NCBI GenBank assembly: GCA_001574975.1
Contig: KQ965834.1
Coordinates: 45,106 to 109,105 of the forward strand
Direction of reading: 5' to 3'
DNA from: Gonapodya prolifera JEL478
Taxonomy: Eukaryota > Monoblepharomycota > Monoblepharidomycetes > Monoblepharidales > Gonapodyaceae
DNA: 64,000 nt
Shown here one piece after another: positions 46,901-58,044 of the stretch; position 1 is the first letter of the stretch; each line of letters starts with the position of its first letter. The notes below the pieces were generated by a model. That model saw nothing but the letters and a program-made list of their open reading frames with translations, had not been told where the DNA came from and ran no database searches. The translations under genes were made by a program, and so were the position numbers.

Positions 46901-47310
46901 CTAGCATTGAGTGCAGGCGTCTCCATGGGCAGTGCAAGACCCACCGCTTCTGGTATACTGTTCGCAACGTAACGCCCAATTGCCAGCGGTGAGGAATCCG
47001 TGAGACACACATTTGCATATCCGGGAAACTCACCCAACCCTTCGGTAGGTGCGACCGTTGTCAGGACGGTTCACTTGGCAGGAACTGTATCCCGTGTCGA
47101 AGTCAGTAACACACGTCTTTTGAAAAATTGTGATTGTGCGTGATACGTCGCAATGCCGCGGAAACATGAAGCGAGGTGACAAAATCCGGATATCACTTAC
47201 CCTCTGCATCCACCAGCAGACCTAGGGCTGCCATTTGCGCGTTCTTCAGTGGAGGCGGCACTGGCCACGTAGGCAAAGATGGCGAGGAGAAGGAGCGTAA
47301 GAAGACGCAT
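46901..47310 (-). CDS. putative small secreted Cys-rich protein
   Basis: Exon 1 (from 47310) encodes a clear signal peptide, MRLLTLLLLAIFAYVASAA, then STEERANGSPRSAGGCRG up to a GTAAGT donor. Downstream, Cys-containing segments read TCVTDFDTGYSSCQVNRPDN (~47120-47043, GTGAGT donor) and YTRSGGSCTAHGDACTQC with TAG at 46901, after an acceptor AACAG. These look like one small secreted protein with six Cys. The first join is out of phase with the obvious donor and acceptor, so at least one border is wrong or the gene is damaged. No family is recognised; an effector-like or antimicrobial role would be speculation. Confidence 0.45.
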
Positions 47311-49006
47311 TGTATGAGAAGCGGACGTGGACGTGCTCAGCTTTTTTCCCAAGTTGACCATTCCCCGATGTGCCGTTTTTAAACTGAACTTGAACGTCTT
47401 TTCAGGTAATACACGATCACCTGACGACCGGCTTCGTTTTGAACCCATTTCCGGAAGAACTCATCCTTTCCAGAGAAAAAACGGAGAGTTAAGAGAAGCA
47501 GCGTACCGAGGCGACCAATTTCTGTATACAAAAGCCTGTGTCACCTGAAGTAAGGGACACTTGGGGAGCATACTTTTGGTTTTTGTGTGTGTGTGTGTGT
47601 GCGTGTGTGTTTGTATTATGTACTGTCGCTCGATATGAGTTCATAAAAGCCACAGCTGATGTCTCCCAAACCATTCCCAAACCAAACAAAAACAAAAGGT
47701 CCGATACCTTTAAGGCTCATGGTCTATGTATCATTTCCACCGAGAGAAAATCCGAATGGAGCAAACCGAGACGACCAGATCGAAGACGTACTACCACATG
47801 AAACGGACATCAAACGCACACCCAAAGCCTGGTACCGAAATCACCACGCGACGCAAGCAATACGAGTTTCGTCCGTCAGTGGGGGCGCAGCACGCAGTCT
47901 TCAAAGAGTTACGCTCCTCCAATGAGTCGCAGGATTGGAGGCGGAGTTTGGAAAAGAGGCGCTGGAAGGGCGACGTGACGTGATTTGCTTTCGGGTGAGA
48001 AAGGGGAGGATGCTAGAGAATGCCGATTGGGAAGATGGATCAAAGAGGTATGGCGATTTGAAAATGGTTGGACAGCACGAACAGAAACACAAACCCAACG
48101 CACCAACGTTCTCGTCCTTTGTCGACGTCATCATGAGCCCGGCGAGCCCCACTTCAGCCTCGCCCCGTGCATGTACGTTCTGTAGATTTCCTGTCTGCCA
48201 CACGCATCGCTGTGAAGCCCGCGAGGAGCGGTTCGTATCACGCTGCTGCACTTGGCTCAATATCAGCGTCCTCGTCGTTACCCCCCAACCGCCGGTCTCA
48301 TCCTTCAGATCCCACAATACGCATGTGCAGTGTCATGGTCTTCTACGTGGAGGCTGCGGGGTTGGCTGGAAACCCGACTATGCGGAGGGGGCCACTGTGG
48401 GGGAGAGAGACGATGGTGCCGAGCAGTTGGTGTCGATGGAGGTGGGGGAGAGAGACAATGGCGCCGACTAGCGGTTGGTGTCGGGGGAGAAGGTTACATA
48501 ACTGAAGCATCGACAAGTGAAGTGTGACATCGACTGCTCCTACCCTCAACCATTTCTCACAATTCGAACACGTCGTACTCTTCTTTGATGTACACGTCAC
48601 TACGGTTGACCAAATGGACCAACCACAAGGGCAACTTTAGAGGTGGTCTCATTGCACCATCAGCCCCACCCCAACGAGCCCTACTGCCCCCGCCGTCACG
48701 CTGTACATAAATTGAGGCGGGCCCTCGCGCCGCGTGAGGGACCTTGGTTCCAAATTGGAAAAATGAGCGGATGTGCTGCGGTCTGCATTGAACAACTCGT
48801 TTTCGCTCCTCTCTGGTCCACGATCGCACTGCATCGCGCCATTCGAGGTGAACGTCGTCCTTCTCTCTGCGCGTGGCGCTGATTTTTACCGACTAAGCTC
48901 CGGCCCTTCCTTCGTCTCGCAAAGAACGACTCCATGGAATCGGACATAACTACGCATTCGGCACACCATCATCACAACGGAAGCCTCTTCCTGGGCTGGT
49001 CAGATC
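47311..49006. other. long stretch without a recognisable gene
   Basis: About 1.7 kb. It contains the TG microsatellite (47586) and a two-copy imperfect repeat at about 48393-48486 (GTGGGGGAGAGAGAC followed by ATGG and GCCGA, then GTTGGTGTCG). Open frames on both strands are short and low complexity. Confidence 0.4.
47586..47612 (+). repeat. TG microsatellite
   Basis: Run of alternating TG with a single TGCG interruption. Ordinary simple repeat. Confidence 0.8.
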
Positions 49007-49765
49007 ATGGACGACCTGGCGAGAGTGGTGGAGTCGGAAGTTAATACGATTACTGCTGATAAAGTGATACATGCTCTCCTTCGATTCGACAACTACGATC
49101 CATTTGAAGCTCGTAAAACCATCATGCCGCTGCTTAGAAAATATGCCCAACTCCGAGTGGATATTCGTCTTGTTGTGCATGTGGCTGCATAATGCTACTG
49201 CAGAACGTCGCGCCTCAGCAACGTCGGAGATCATTATTTTGAAACAGACGAAAGGCACGGGACTCACGCTTCTTTCAAAATCGCCATCATTGCATTGCCC
49301 AGCTTGGTGAAAATTGTCGCCCGGCCACGAGAAAGAAGGCGGTTCGATTTCTCTCGCATGGCAAAGTCTCTCCAATCGAAAGGGGCACAGATTGAACAAT
49401 CAACCGACAAAGCAATCCAGCATGCTCAACGCACAGCAGGAATCAAATGGATTGCAGTTTTGCCTGTGCCAGAAGGGGAACAGGTCTTTGTCTTTGCCAC
49501 ATGGTTCATTATTCAACTGTCGAGCTGCACTTCCGTTGAACTCTATGAGCAGCTGTTTGGAGGCTCAGCACTACTTCGAAATCTAATGGAATGTGCTTTG
49601 GATTATTTTGGAACTGAGTGGGTTTTCCTTGACACGGGGAACTGGAAATGTTCTGTGGCTCAAGAGTGGTGGAGATTGGTTGAGCACTGTATGGTACTGC
49701 GCGCTGACTATTGCGGAGAGCATTCTGTGAGTGGAAATGTAGATAGCTGTGCGGCAGAGTGCTGA
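49007..49765 (+). CDS. unrecognised open frames, possibly one small spliced gene
   Basis: The first frame (49007-49192) starts MDDLARVVESEVNTITADKV and stops at TAA. A second (49295-49765) includes GIKWIAVLPVPEGEQVFVFA and VELYEQLFGGSALLRNLMEC. Their composition is more protein-like than the surroundings, but I found no splice pair that joins them and no family match. Could be two chance frames. Confidence 0.2.
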
Positions 49766-50264
49766 GGGGGGCGGGGGGAGACAAGGGCTTCAAGACGCGA
49801 CCATGCATATTTCTGATTGGCGCGGTTAGCGTTCCTTCACCGCCGCCACATGGCATTCAGCGTGTGTCTGACGAGCTATGTAAAGTCGTTAGTGTTATTG
49901 GCCGTTGAGTTCTTGCAAGCTCCTGCTGTCGCCGTTACATGGCAATGTGGATACAACAACCGCAACCATGAAAATGACTGAGATCACGACAGGCTCGGCG
50001 AGGAGAGCGAGAGTAGATACCCCAACGAGTGATCGGTGTAGATCAGGATTGCCGGACCCAAAAGCTCCAAGAAGGCACCAGAAAATACCTCGCGGTGGCG
50101 CATTGCATGAATAAAAAGTAATAATTACAATCGAAGGAGTTTCATATGAGTGTAAACTTCAGTCAAGAAAAAAGTCAAGTCGGATTCCGCAGGGGGGTTT
50201 GATGTAGCCGGTGAGGGGATTAGACAGCCAAGTCATAAAGGTAGTGGAAACGGTGTTAAGAGTG

Positions 50265-50990
50265 CTACGAGGGGAGCTTGGACGTTCCGGCGTCAACGGC
50301 AGGCAGCGGTTGCATCACGATATAGTTCTGAGCCTGCCGCCTCTTCCGAATCCTGCGAACGCAGCACCAGATGATGAGGGAGCAACATGTGAGAATGACT
50401 TCAAGAGTTGGTTAACTTGATGTACTGGTCGAAAAACACGTCCCAGGAGACACTCACGAATGGGTGAAACAATGATGTAAACGTAAAACAAAATGCCCGC
50501 TGTCCTTTCCCACTCAATCTTCCCCTGAAATCGCAGTGTATACATGTGCGCATCGTCGTCGAAGTCAACACGAGTATCGTCAGTGCAAGGGAACACGATG
50601 ACTCATGACAAAATCGAAACCGTACTCACAGGACTGCAGCAGTCGCCTCGGTCGCCATGACACATAATCTCCCCAGCATTGCGGCATCCGTAGCACACTC
50701 CCGACGCTCCCGATACTATTACGCATGTCACGTTTAGCGGGTTAGGCCCGCAATCGCTCGTATTGTTGCATTTGATTCCTATTCTGGTTGAGCAGGAGCA
50801 AGTTTTGTACAAAAGGCCCACGTCGGTAGCAGTTGTACCGGGGAAGACACGAGCGGCTCACTCACGGTTCTATCGACGAAGTGTCGCGTGTTCGAAACGT
50901 GTGTGCTAACGATCCAATCGAGAGGGAAAGCGCGAAGAGCACGGCGGCAAAATAGCGTGCGGAGAAATCGGAGAAGACTTTTCTGCTCAT
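50265..50990 (-). CDS. type I membrane protein with small Cys-rich ectodomain
   Basis: Four exons with consistent phases. Exon 1 (from 50990) gives a signal peptide, MSRKVFSDFSARYFAAVLFA, LSLSIGSLAHTF. Exon 2 (~50782-50633) is the ectodomain, IGIKCNNTSDCGPNPLNVTC, GVCYGCRNAGEIMCHGDRGDCC, with eight or more Cys and two N-glycosylation sequons. Exon 3 starts GKIEWERTAGILFYVYIIVS and exon 4 continues LILTCCSLIIWCC, one membrane helix interrupted by an intron, followed by the basic stop-transfer VRRIRKRRQAQNY. The short cytoplasmic tail ends TSKLPS at TAG (50265). It resembles in plan the larger membrane protein at 9409-12247 but has no SH3 domain. Function unknown; surface receptor or wall-contact protein is a guess. 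Confidence 0.65.
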
Positions 50991-51214
50991 TTCTCTAGCG
51001 AATCGAACAGATGCAGGCAGTGTGGCGTGCGGGTTGAGACCGTGCCGACCACAGGGCGCTACCTCAAGATCGTTCGATTTCAATCGGCCTGGGGTCTTAA
51101 AAGCAATGATTATAGCCACGAATGTATCGTGGGGGAGATATCAAGCTATACCTCAATGACAGTTTTCATCGCGTGGGACAGTAGACCTCAAGAGTCACAG
51201 TTCAACAAAAACAA

Positions 51215-52058
51215 TTGATTTACGCTCCCTGTTTACGTTGCCAAATACTCGGACACCACGTTCGTTGTGGGGTAAGTGGGGATGAACCCCACAACCCCAT
51301 CAATGAGCGACGAAACGGCGGACTACGTGACACCGGCCAGATTCTTTCGCTGATGGAGACTCGCGAGGATGGCTACCGGAGAACGATCGCGGAACTGTTG
51401 CGGGTTTGCACACGACGCGGAACACGGAATGGCTGTGACTGGGTTCACTCCCAGTCGTCAGTGGCTATATTCACGCTAGTGCTTATGAAATTGGGTCGCG
51501 ACATTCAAGTACTGGAGGTTCGTGATGTGGAGGAGGTGGAGGAGGTTACTTCAAAGAAAGTCTTGGGACAGCTCTATCCAGCTCGTTTGGAAGAGAGCTG
51601 GCGCGTCACTCATGTTGCGTGGCACCGTCGAGATACTTTATAAACCACCCTTCACCTTTCCTCCAATTACATGCCGATCACTGCGGAGGATGTTGTTGGA
51701 GCCAACACTTTACCTCCTTCCCCAATTCATTCACAACACCACACTTGCGCTCCGGAAAGCACTTCGTGCCGCGTCAGATTCCTCCTTACTCATCAGGGAT
51801 TGTTTTTTCTTCGGCAATCCTCACATCATGTCATCGCTGTTCAATTTGAGCGGGCTCATTCAAACTGTCAAAGTTGGAGGCCTCGTGATCAGTCATGAGG
51901 TCGGCCAAGATTTTGACCGACGCATTCCCTATGCTCATTTCCACCTGTACTCGACCGCACCCGAGAAGCTGAATTTTGTGGGCCGACTTGACGACAAATC
52001 GACCCCGATTTGGGTCCCTCACGATGAAGATACGACGAAGGTCTTTGCATCCAATTGA
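51215..52058 (+). CDS. unrecognised open frames
   Basis: Two overlapping frames: 51215-51643 (142 codons, with ILSLMETREDGYRRTIAELL) and 51522-52058 (178 codons), whose last part from 51828 reads MSSLFNLSGLIQTVKVGGLV and FVGRLDDKSTPIWVPHDEDT. The final segment looks coding. No family is recognised and no intron was established. The region could encode one small protein of ~76 residues. Confidence 0.25.
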
Positions 52059-52134
52059 AAAGATTACAGACAGAAAATTATGGAGCACGCCAAGAAAAGA
52101 CATCGAAATGAAAAAAATTTAAACACTAGTGGCG

Positions 52135-53066
52135 TCAAAATGTGCTCCACTGCCAGTCCGTCGGGACGCTCATGATGGGGAGTGTCGAGTCTGACGGAGA
52201 AATGTTCAGGAATCATGGTGGAACTCGGTGCGGCGCTTGAAGAGGAAGACAGACTCACCATTGGTGTTTCGGTGGATCTCTACGGCCTTGGAGATGGTAG
52301 TTTTTAGGGCCTCTTGCGGGAGAGGGAGCTCTACAGGAAGTGGAGACAATCAATGAAATGGTGGGTCCTGCCGGTGGTCCCAATGCGCGACGCTTGCACC
52401 CATCTGAAACGCACCCATCTGCTCGTCCGTGTTCTCTTTCTCGGTCTTAAACTCGGGCTTCTTGAGTGGAACCAGGAGCTTTTCGAAATCGTCAAAGCAC
52501 TGGTCACAGACTCGACATGGGACGCCTTAGAAGATGGGGCTGGGTCGGGCGGGGCAAGATAGCATAGAAATGGTGTAGTTTATCTACCTCGAACGTTGAA
52601 ATTGCTGAACATCGAGGATTAAGGAGAATCAGATGGGGTGAACTTCCACGAACTCTGACACTTTCAACGCACCAGTTCTGGTCCAATCGGGCCTGCTTCG
52701 CCGAATGCTCCCCGCAAAATATGTTCCCACATCTTCATTTCCATCGTTCACGATCCCAGGAGGGTCGAATCGGTCAGGTCGATCTCCCCACAGGCAAAAA
52801 GCAAATCGACCCTCCCACCGTCTACAATGATGCCGCCTGTTAAGCAGCCCAAACGCCACCTCACACTCGGGCACCTGGCACTCTGTGACCTCGTCGTCGG
52901 GCCGCCAGTGCACCCTACTGGGAGGACCTGTGACAAAGTTTGCTACGTCTGGGGTGGTGGCCCGGGAGGACGTCTGCGAGACTAATTGGTTGCGGGCGAT
53001 GGCGCGCGAAGACGGGTGCGAGGAGCTGCCGGCGCCGAGGCGGACGGAGGCGGGGCGGGCAGTCAT
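52135..53066 (-). CDS. FYVE zinc-finger protein
   Basis: Binds phosphatidylinositol 3-phosphate on endosomal or vacuolar membranes. Six exons, reading frame intact: start 53066 (MTARPASVRLGAGSSSHPSS), a short polar N-terminus, then the FYVE domain. VHWRPDDEVTECQVPECEVA opens it; the first Cys pair has spacing x4 rather than x2. LLNRRHHCRR is the ligand-binding R[RK]HHCR motif and CGNIFCGEHSAKQARLDQN continues after an intron with donor GTGGGA. A 17-nt micro-exon gives NFNVR, then GVPCRVCDQCFDDFEKLLVP closes the domain. The last exons give LPLPQEALKTTISKAVEIHR and, after a 68-nt intron, STLPIMSVPTDWQWSTF with TGA at 52135. The protein is small (about 190 residues) with FYVE as the only domain, so it is probably an adaptor in endosomal traffic. 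Confidence 0.88.
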
Positions 53067-53392
53067 GGTGGATATCGTCGCCGGCTGATATATGGGAACA
53101 CTGCGGATGATCTTTGAACTGAGCAACCACTGGGAAACGTAGCTGTTGTCGTTAATCAGATGCTTGTTGAGCAGCTGATAGCTGATTGCGCATGAGTGAG
53201 TAGTGAAAGTTGAATCAATTCATCTATATTGTACATTTGCTTTCAGCGAGAGCGCTGTTATGAGCGATACTCAACATCTCCCGTGATCATATCACTGCAT
53301 ACGGCGAGCGAGACTGGCTCCGCATCAGAAACCCAATGTCCCGCCTCGACAAAAGTGACGAGCTCACTGCCACGAAAATCCAGGAACGCTCC

Positions 53393-54184
53393 TCATCCCG
53401 ACCTGTTCCGGACTCTCGCCTTCAAGATAACATTACTCCGGTTCTGAAGTGCAGCGCGATGGACGTTAGCCTTCTTCTCCAGAGCCGGACTTGTCCCCGC
53501 GATAACGGCGAGGACCTCGTTGGCAAACCGAAGCGGAAATCCTCCCTTCTTCTTATCCGCCGCCTCCTTGATCCACAGTACCGCCGTCCTCCTCCGTGCT
53601 CGCTCGTGGAGGGGCCACGGGGTGGCGATTCGGGTCGCTCCTCGCGAACTACTTTTGAGCCGCACCAAGGGGGACACGGAGTCTACGGCTCGGACGAGGA
53701 CGTCGACGGGGTTCAAGTTCGTGCGTTGTTGAACGATCCGGAGAGACTCGGTCACGAGTCGTTCCGCGACGGATTTGCGTCCATGTCGCATAACTGTGTT
53801 CACAACGAGACCGACGACCTACGATTGGAAGAAGGGTCGTATAGTCACGTCAATATCCAGACCAAAGATGAAAAGACTCACTGGGTCCCGCTTGAACACG
53901 TCCTGAACAACAGGAGTGGCAGGGTTCGAGGGCAAAGTGCGGAAAGACGAAGGTGGGGCTTGGGATGAAGAGGAAGATGGAGGTGGAGGCGTGGAAGAGG
54001 TCATGGGTGAGCGCAGGAATGACGACTGATGTCGAACTCCTCGTGTCCGGTCATGGGTTGGGAATGTCGTGGAGAAGAGGAAAGAAGGCACGAGGGTTCG
54101 CTCCACCAAGGTTTCCCGAGAAGTGAGAGGAAATTGACGAGTAGCGTGAGGTAGCAAAGCAGCGATTCGTCGCTGGGATGTCAT
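53393..54184 (-). CDS. mitochondrial ribosomal protein uS7m
   Basis: Small-subunit head protein of the mitochondrial ribosome. Exon 1 begins at 54184 (MTSQRRIAALLPHATRQFPL), a basic presequence-like N-terminus followed by a Ser/Pro-rich linker, and ends at QDVFKRDP before a GTGAGT donor near 53887. Exon 2 (from ~53829) continues in phase: VVGLVVNTVMRHGRKSVAER, the bacterial S7 core, then NLNPVDVLVRAVDSVSPLVR, RARRRTAVLWIKEAADKKKG and FANEVLAVIAGTSPALEKKA, ending at 53393. The in-frame ATG at 54436 would add 84 residues without homology, so the downstream ATG is preferred. Divergent from the phosphatase gene at 54754. Confidence 0.92.
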
Positions 54185-54753
54185 TTTGCGCCTGAACTTA
54201 TGGGGACCGTGCATGCCGGGATTTCCTTCGTTGCAGGGTTTTTTGTATGGTAGTGAAAGCGCCACAAACGAACCCGCACTCCCTACCAGCAAGACCTCGC
54301 TGGAACGCAGGCTTGCTCGCACTGTCCTACTGATTTCTTTCCAACCCGTGCAAGTTCGTACGTCCTCGATTCGTGCTCGGGGCTGGAGGCGAATGGCGGG
54401 TTCTGCTTGCCGCACTATATTGGAGCGGGACTTCACGGAAAGGCTGGCCGGACGTGCTGGGGTGTATACGAGCGCGTTGTTGTGTCGGCTTCGAGCGAGC
54501 AGTCAGGGATTTGACACGATATGCCAGGGCAAAGCCGGGCATTGGGGACACCCCTCGCCAACCATCACGCGGGGGTCTGCGGGGCCGTAAACGGGTCAGG
54601 AATACTGTGGAATGCATAAAAGTGCAGGACGGTGTGTCGAGACGCGTCCGAAAGCCTTATTTCCCCCTCTCACACTTGCTTACCCCTATCATCCCGTTTT
54701 GGTACGATTGCTCCACCCTCTACCCCACTCTCCCCACTCACTACGACATAGAC

Positions 54754-56268
54754 ATGGTCTTTAACCAGTCATCTGCTGTTGCCGCTGACGTCTCGGCCGC
54801 CGCTGCTGGCAAGCGAAAGGAAGCCATGCCCTCTTCAACAGGGTCGTCTCGCTCGAAGAACGAGAGAGGGAGCGAGGACGATCGACCAACCAACAGTGCG
54901 TCGAAGAGCGACGCTGCTCCTCCTCCCGCCAAGCGGAAGAGTCTGTTTCGCCAGGCGCTTGGACTGAAAGGTTCGGAGAATCTTCCGACACTACTCTCCC
55001 TTTCACTTACTCACGCGCGTTTTCGCTTTCCGAAATAATTTGCGCACGACTTTTTGGTGCTCGTACCGACAGACTCCAGCAAAGAATCCACCACCCAACT
55101 CATCTCCGAACCCACCCCATCCACCACCGACTCGCACAACATCACCGCCCCCTCCACCTTCTCCGTCCGCTCCGTCCTCTCATTTTTCGCATGCTGTAAG
55201 GGCCCGGAAAGGGAGTTCTCCGAAGCGAGCACAGCCCTGGCCGTGGGAGCCGCCCCCGCCCAGCCTGCGAGACCCAACGGACGTGCCGGCGTGCGGGATT
55301 CTCAGGAACGCTCCACCGAGAACGGAAAGGGTGCACAAGTGGCTACAAAGACAAAGGCCAAAAAGGCGGTCGTGCCACCTGTTGAGGTGAGTACTTGGGT
55401 GGGTCCGGCCAAGTGTGGATGCATGAGCTGATCCCAACCTTCTTCCTTCGCACGTCCAGCCGGACGGCAGGTGGCTCCTGAAACCCATCGCACCTGAGGA
55501 CGTAGGTAAAAAATGCCTCGTTCTGGATCTCGACGAGACGCTTGTCCACAGTTCGTTCAAGGTGCGCGTCACCCCATCATTCACTCCTCGCTTCCGTAAC
55601 TAACGGCACCCTCCCCAGCCAATCCCCAACCCCGACTTCATCGTCCCTGTCGAGATCGACGGCGTCATTCACAATGCGCACGTGCTGAAGCGACCGGGTG
55701 TGGACGAGTTCCTGAGAAAGGTTGGGGAAATGTACGAGATCGTGGTCTTCACTGCCAGTGTCGCTAAGGTGGGTTGGTGTTGATGAATGGACGGAGGTGT
55801 TACGTTCATAGAATCTGACCTTTGTTGATCTGATTTCTTTCACTCCCTCACTTACACCTCTGTTCGGTCCGTTTGATAGTATGCGGATCAGGTGCTGGAT
55901 ATTCTCGACACTTCGAGAGTAGTACGGCATCGTCTGTTCCGTGAGGCGTGCATACTTCACAAAGGAAGTTATGTCAAGGTACGTTTCCTTCTTCGACATT
56001 GCCAACACACCCATCATCCTCACCTGGTGAATTCTATCCAACATCGCAGGACCTCTCCCTCCTCGGCCGTGACCTCCGCGGCTGCATAATCATCGACAAC
56101 GCCCCCGCTTCGTACGCCTTCCACCCCGTCAACGCCGTTCCCGTGACGACTTGGTTCTCGGACCCCCTCGATAACGAATTGGCGGACTTGGGCAGGTTCC
56201 TAGAGGATCTCGCTCGGGTTGATAACGTCCAAGCGGTGTTGGATACCGCGAACGACGACGGATTCTAG
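54754..56268 (+). CDS. SCP/Psr1-type CTD-like phosphatase
   Basis: HAD-family protein serine phosphatase. Exon 1 starts [20 protein letters not shown] and encodes a disordered region ([13 protein letters not shown]). Exon 2 (~55070-55387) has a Cys pair (FFACCKG), which in related proteins can be lipidated. The catalytic exon (~55461-55560) reads [18 protein letters not shown], the DxDx(T/V) motif with nucleophile Asp. Further exons give [66 protein letters not shown] and [20 protein letters not shown] (second motif Asp). It ends DTANDDGF at TAG (56268). The order and length match Psr1/Psr2, which act at the plasma membrane in stress responses, and animal SCPs. Five or six exons, all in phase at the joins I checked. 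Confidence 0.92.
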
Positions 56269-57493
56269 GATGGTGGAGTGGCGTGGCGTGGCGTGGAAGG
56301 GAGCCGCGAGGTGCCGTGGTGTACTTGGGACGGATGTTGGTGAAGCAGCGAAGCGAGCACGGGAGGGTGGGCGGAGCAAGGCGTTGCAAAGTTTTGAAAC
56401 CTGTAGTGGACGGAGGAGTGGATTCGTTGGAACAAGTCGCGCAGCATTGGTATCAGACAGTCGGCCAGCGGCCCTACTCGGCTGCCCCGGTTGTGGGTGC
56501 CTCCGACTTATTCCGCAGGCGGAAAGTGGGGCGGCTGCGGCGCCGTATATCTGCGTCCAGTCGCATGCACTCGGTGGTGGGACGTTTCCCAGCGCCTCAG
56601 TGCGGTGTTCGTAATTGCAGAATTCGGTCTTATGTAATGGTAGTGGTGGCACACGGTGGTTGGCGGCGTAGTACGGACTCTTATCGGATTGAACGAACTT
56701 TTCTTTGTTGAACATGCACCCTCCCCTTTTCGATGAATGGCAATGTTGTAATTGCAGGTGTTGATACATACCAATCTGATGCGAATCTTTGCTGGGGTCC
56801 ATTTCCTTTGTCACTTATGCAAGGTAAGAACCGCCGGACATTCATCAAGAACTGGTTCTGTTCAATTGCCTCGTTGCATTCGCCATCCGAAACGACCCCA
56901 AATGGTTATTGAGCCCACCGGAAAAGAGCCGAAATGTGAGGGGACAGGCCGGAGGCGGCGCGAACTGAATGGGCGTCACCGATTCCTTTGGAGCTGTGGA
57001 ATCGGGTGTGGCGGTATCTCAAGCAGAGTGATCTCACTCATCTTGCACGAGCTGCGTGAGTTGCATATGTTTTTTGTGATTCTTATGAACAAAAAATTTC
57101 ACCGTGTCAGTTGTTCCTCCGTGTTTGGGTTGAAAGTTACAGTTCACAATTTACAGTGATGTAATCCGGATGGTAAGGCTCGAGTGGCAGAGGTATGCGC
57201 TGAGTGTTCGCACTCCACAGTCTTCACCGACGAAAAACCCCTGAAAATTTTGCAGCGTGGCGAAAGAAGTGGGTCGATAATGTCAATCTCACCTCTCGCG
57301 TGTGCGTTTCATTTAAAATCTTCACCAAAATCGCCCTCAGTCTGTCGTAATCCAGGCGGCGGAGTCCGACCAACCGAGATTTTTACGCTCAGGGGCTGAG
57401 AGTATAGGAAGGGCGCCCCATCGAAGCCGTAATCGAGAAAGCTAGTCAAGAGGAAAGTGCTGACGTTCCCCAATGACCAGCTGATGTGCATTG
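56269..57493. other. intergenic between phosphatase gene and retroelement
   Basis: About 1.2 kb. An open frame on the minus strand (56200-56814) is antisense to the phosphatase 3' end and lacks recognisable features. Nothing else supported. Confidence 0.45.
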
Positions 57494-57834
57494 TGTGAGG
57501 GGCTCGGGCGGACCCCCTCACAGTTGCTGTGGTCCATGTCAGCGGAACACGCCGGAACTCATCGGAACTGCTTGCGCAATAACGGACACGATTTGATTAG
57601 CAGAATAAGAAAAGCGTAAACTAGAATTGGAGCTATATACACACTTGTAGAACTGCTAAGAACAAGGCTTTGGACTTCGTCTCACTCATTCCCACTCGCT
57701 CGTCTCGGCTCTCAGGTCACTCGGCGTGACCTCTCGGCTCCCTCTCGGCTCTCTCTCACTCGTACTCAGCTCTCTTGCACGCTGGTCGCATGCCTTCGGA
57801 CTCACTCGGCAACCCCCGCCCGCTCCCCCTGACA
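57494..57834 (+). repeat. probable 5' LTR
   Basis: Starts TGTGAGGGG and ends TGACA, so TG...CA termini. The first 29 bases form an inverted repeat, TGTGAGGGG / CCCCTCACA. A TATA-like GCTATATACAC lies at ~57631. The border is inferred from these features and from the primer-binding site two bases downstream; no second copy is in the window to prove it. Confidence 0.55.
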
Positions 57835-57836
57835 CT

Positions 57837-57854
57837 TGGCGCTCCCGGCTAGGT
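57837..57854 (+). other. probable primer-binding site
   Basis: TGGCGCTCCCGGCTAGG begins with TGG, complementary to a tRNA 3' CCA end, two bases after the LTR. Which tRNA is complementary cannot be decided by eye. Confidence 0.45.
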
Positions 57855-58044
57855 CTGACAGCGACGCAGACCACTTCCACCACGGCCACATCCAGAACCA
57901 TCTTCTGGATCCGTTTATCGCTCGCGGCTCCTCTCAGGCATCAGTTGCGCCGCCACCTCCCCGGACACCCTCACCTACCGGTCCTCGTCTAGTTCCATCG
58001 ACACCGACATCGAATCGTTCTATATCCATCGCTTCTCCGAGTCT

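Noticed and set aside
52629-52850. Degenerate FYVE finger (RRW instead of RRC)
   Set aside because: An intron with donor GTGGGA joins RRHHCRR to CGNIFCGEHS in phase, restoring a normal FYVE domain.
56200-56814. 204-codon minus-strand open frame
   Set aside because: Overlaps the phosphatase 3' end antisense, has no motif and low-complexity composition.
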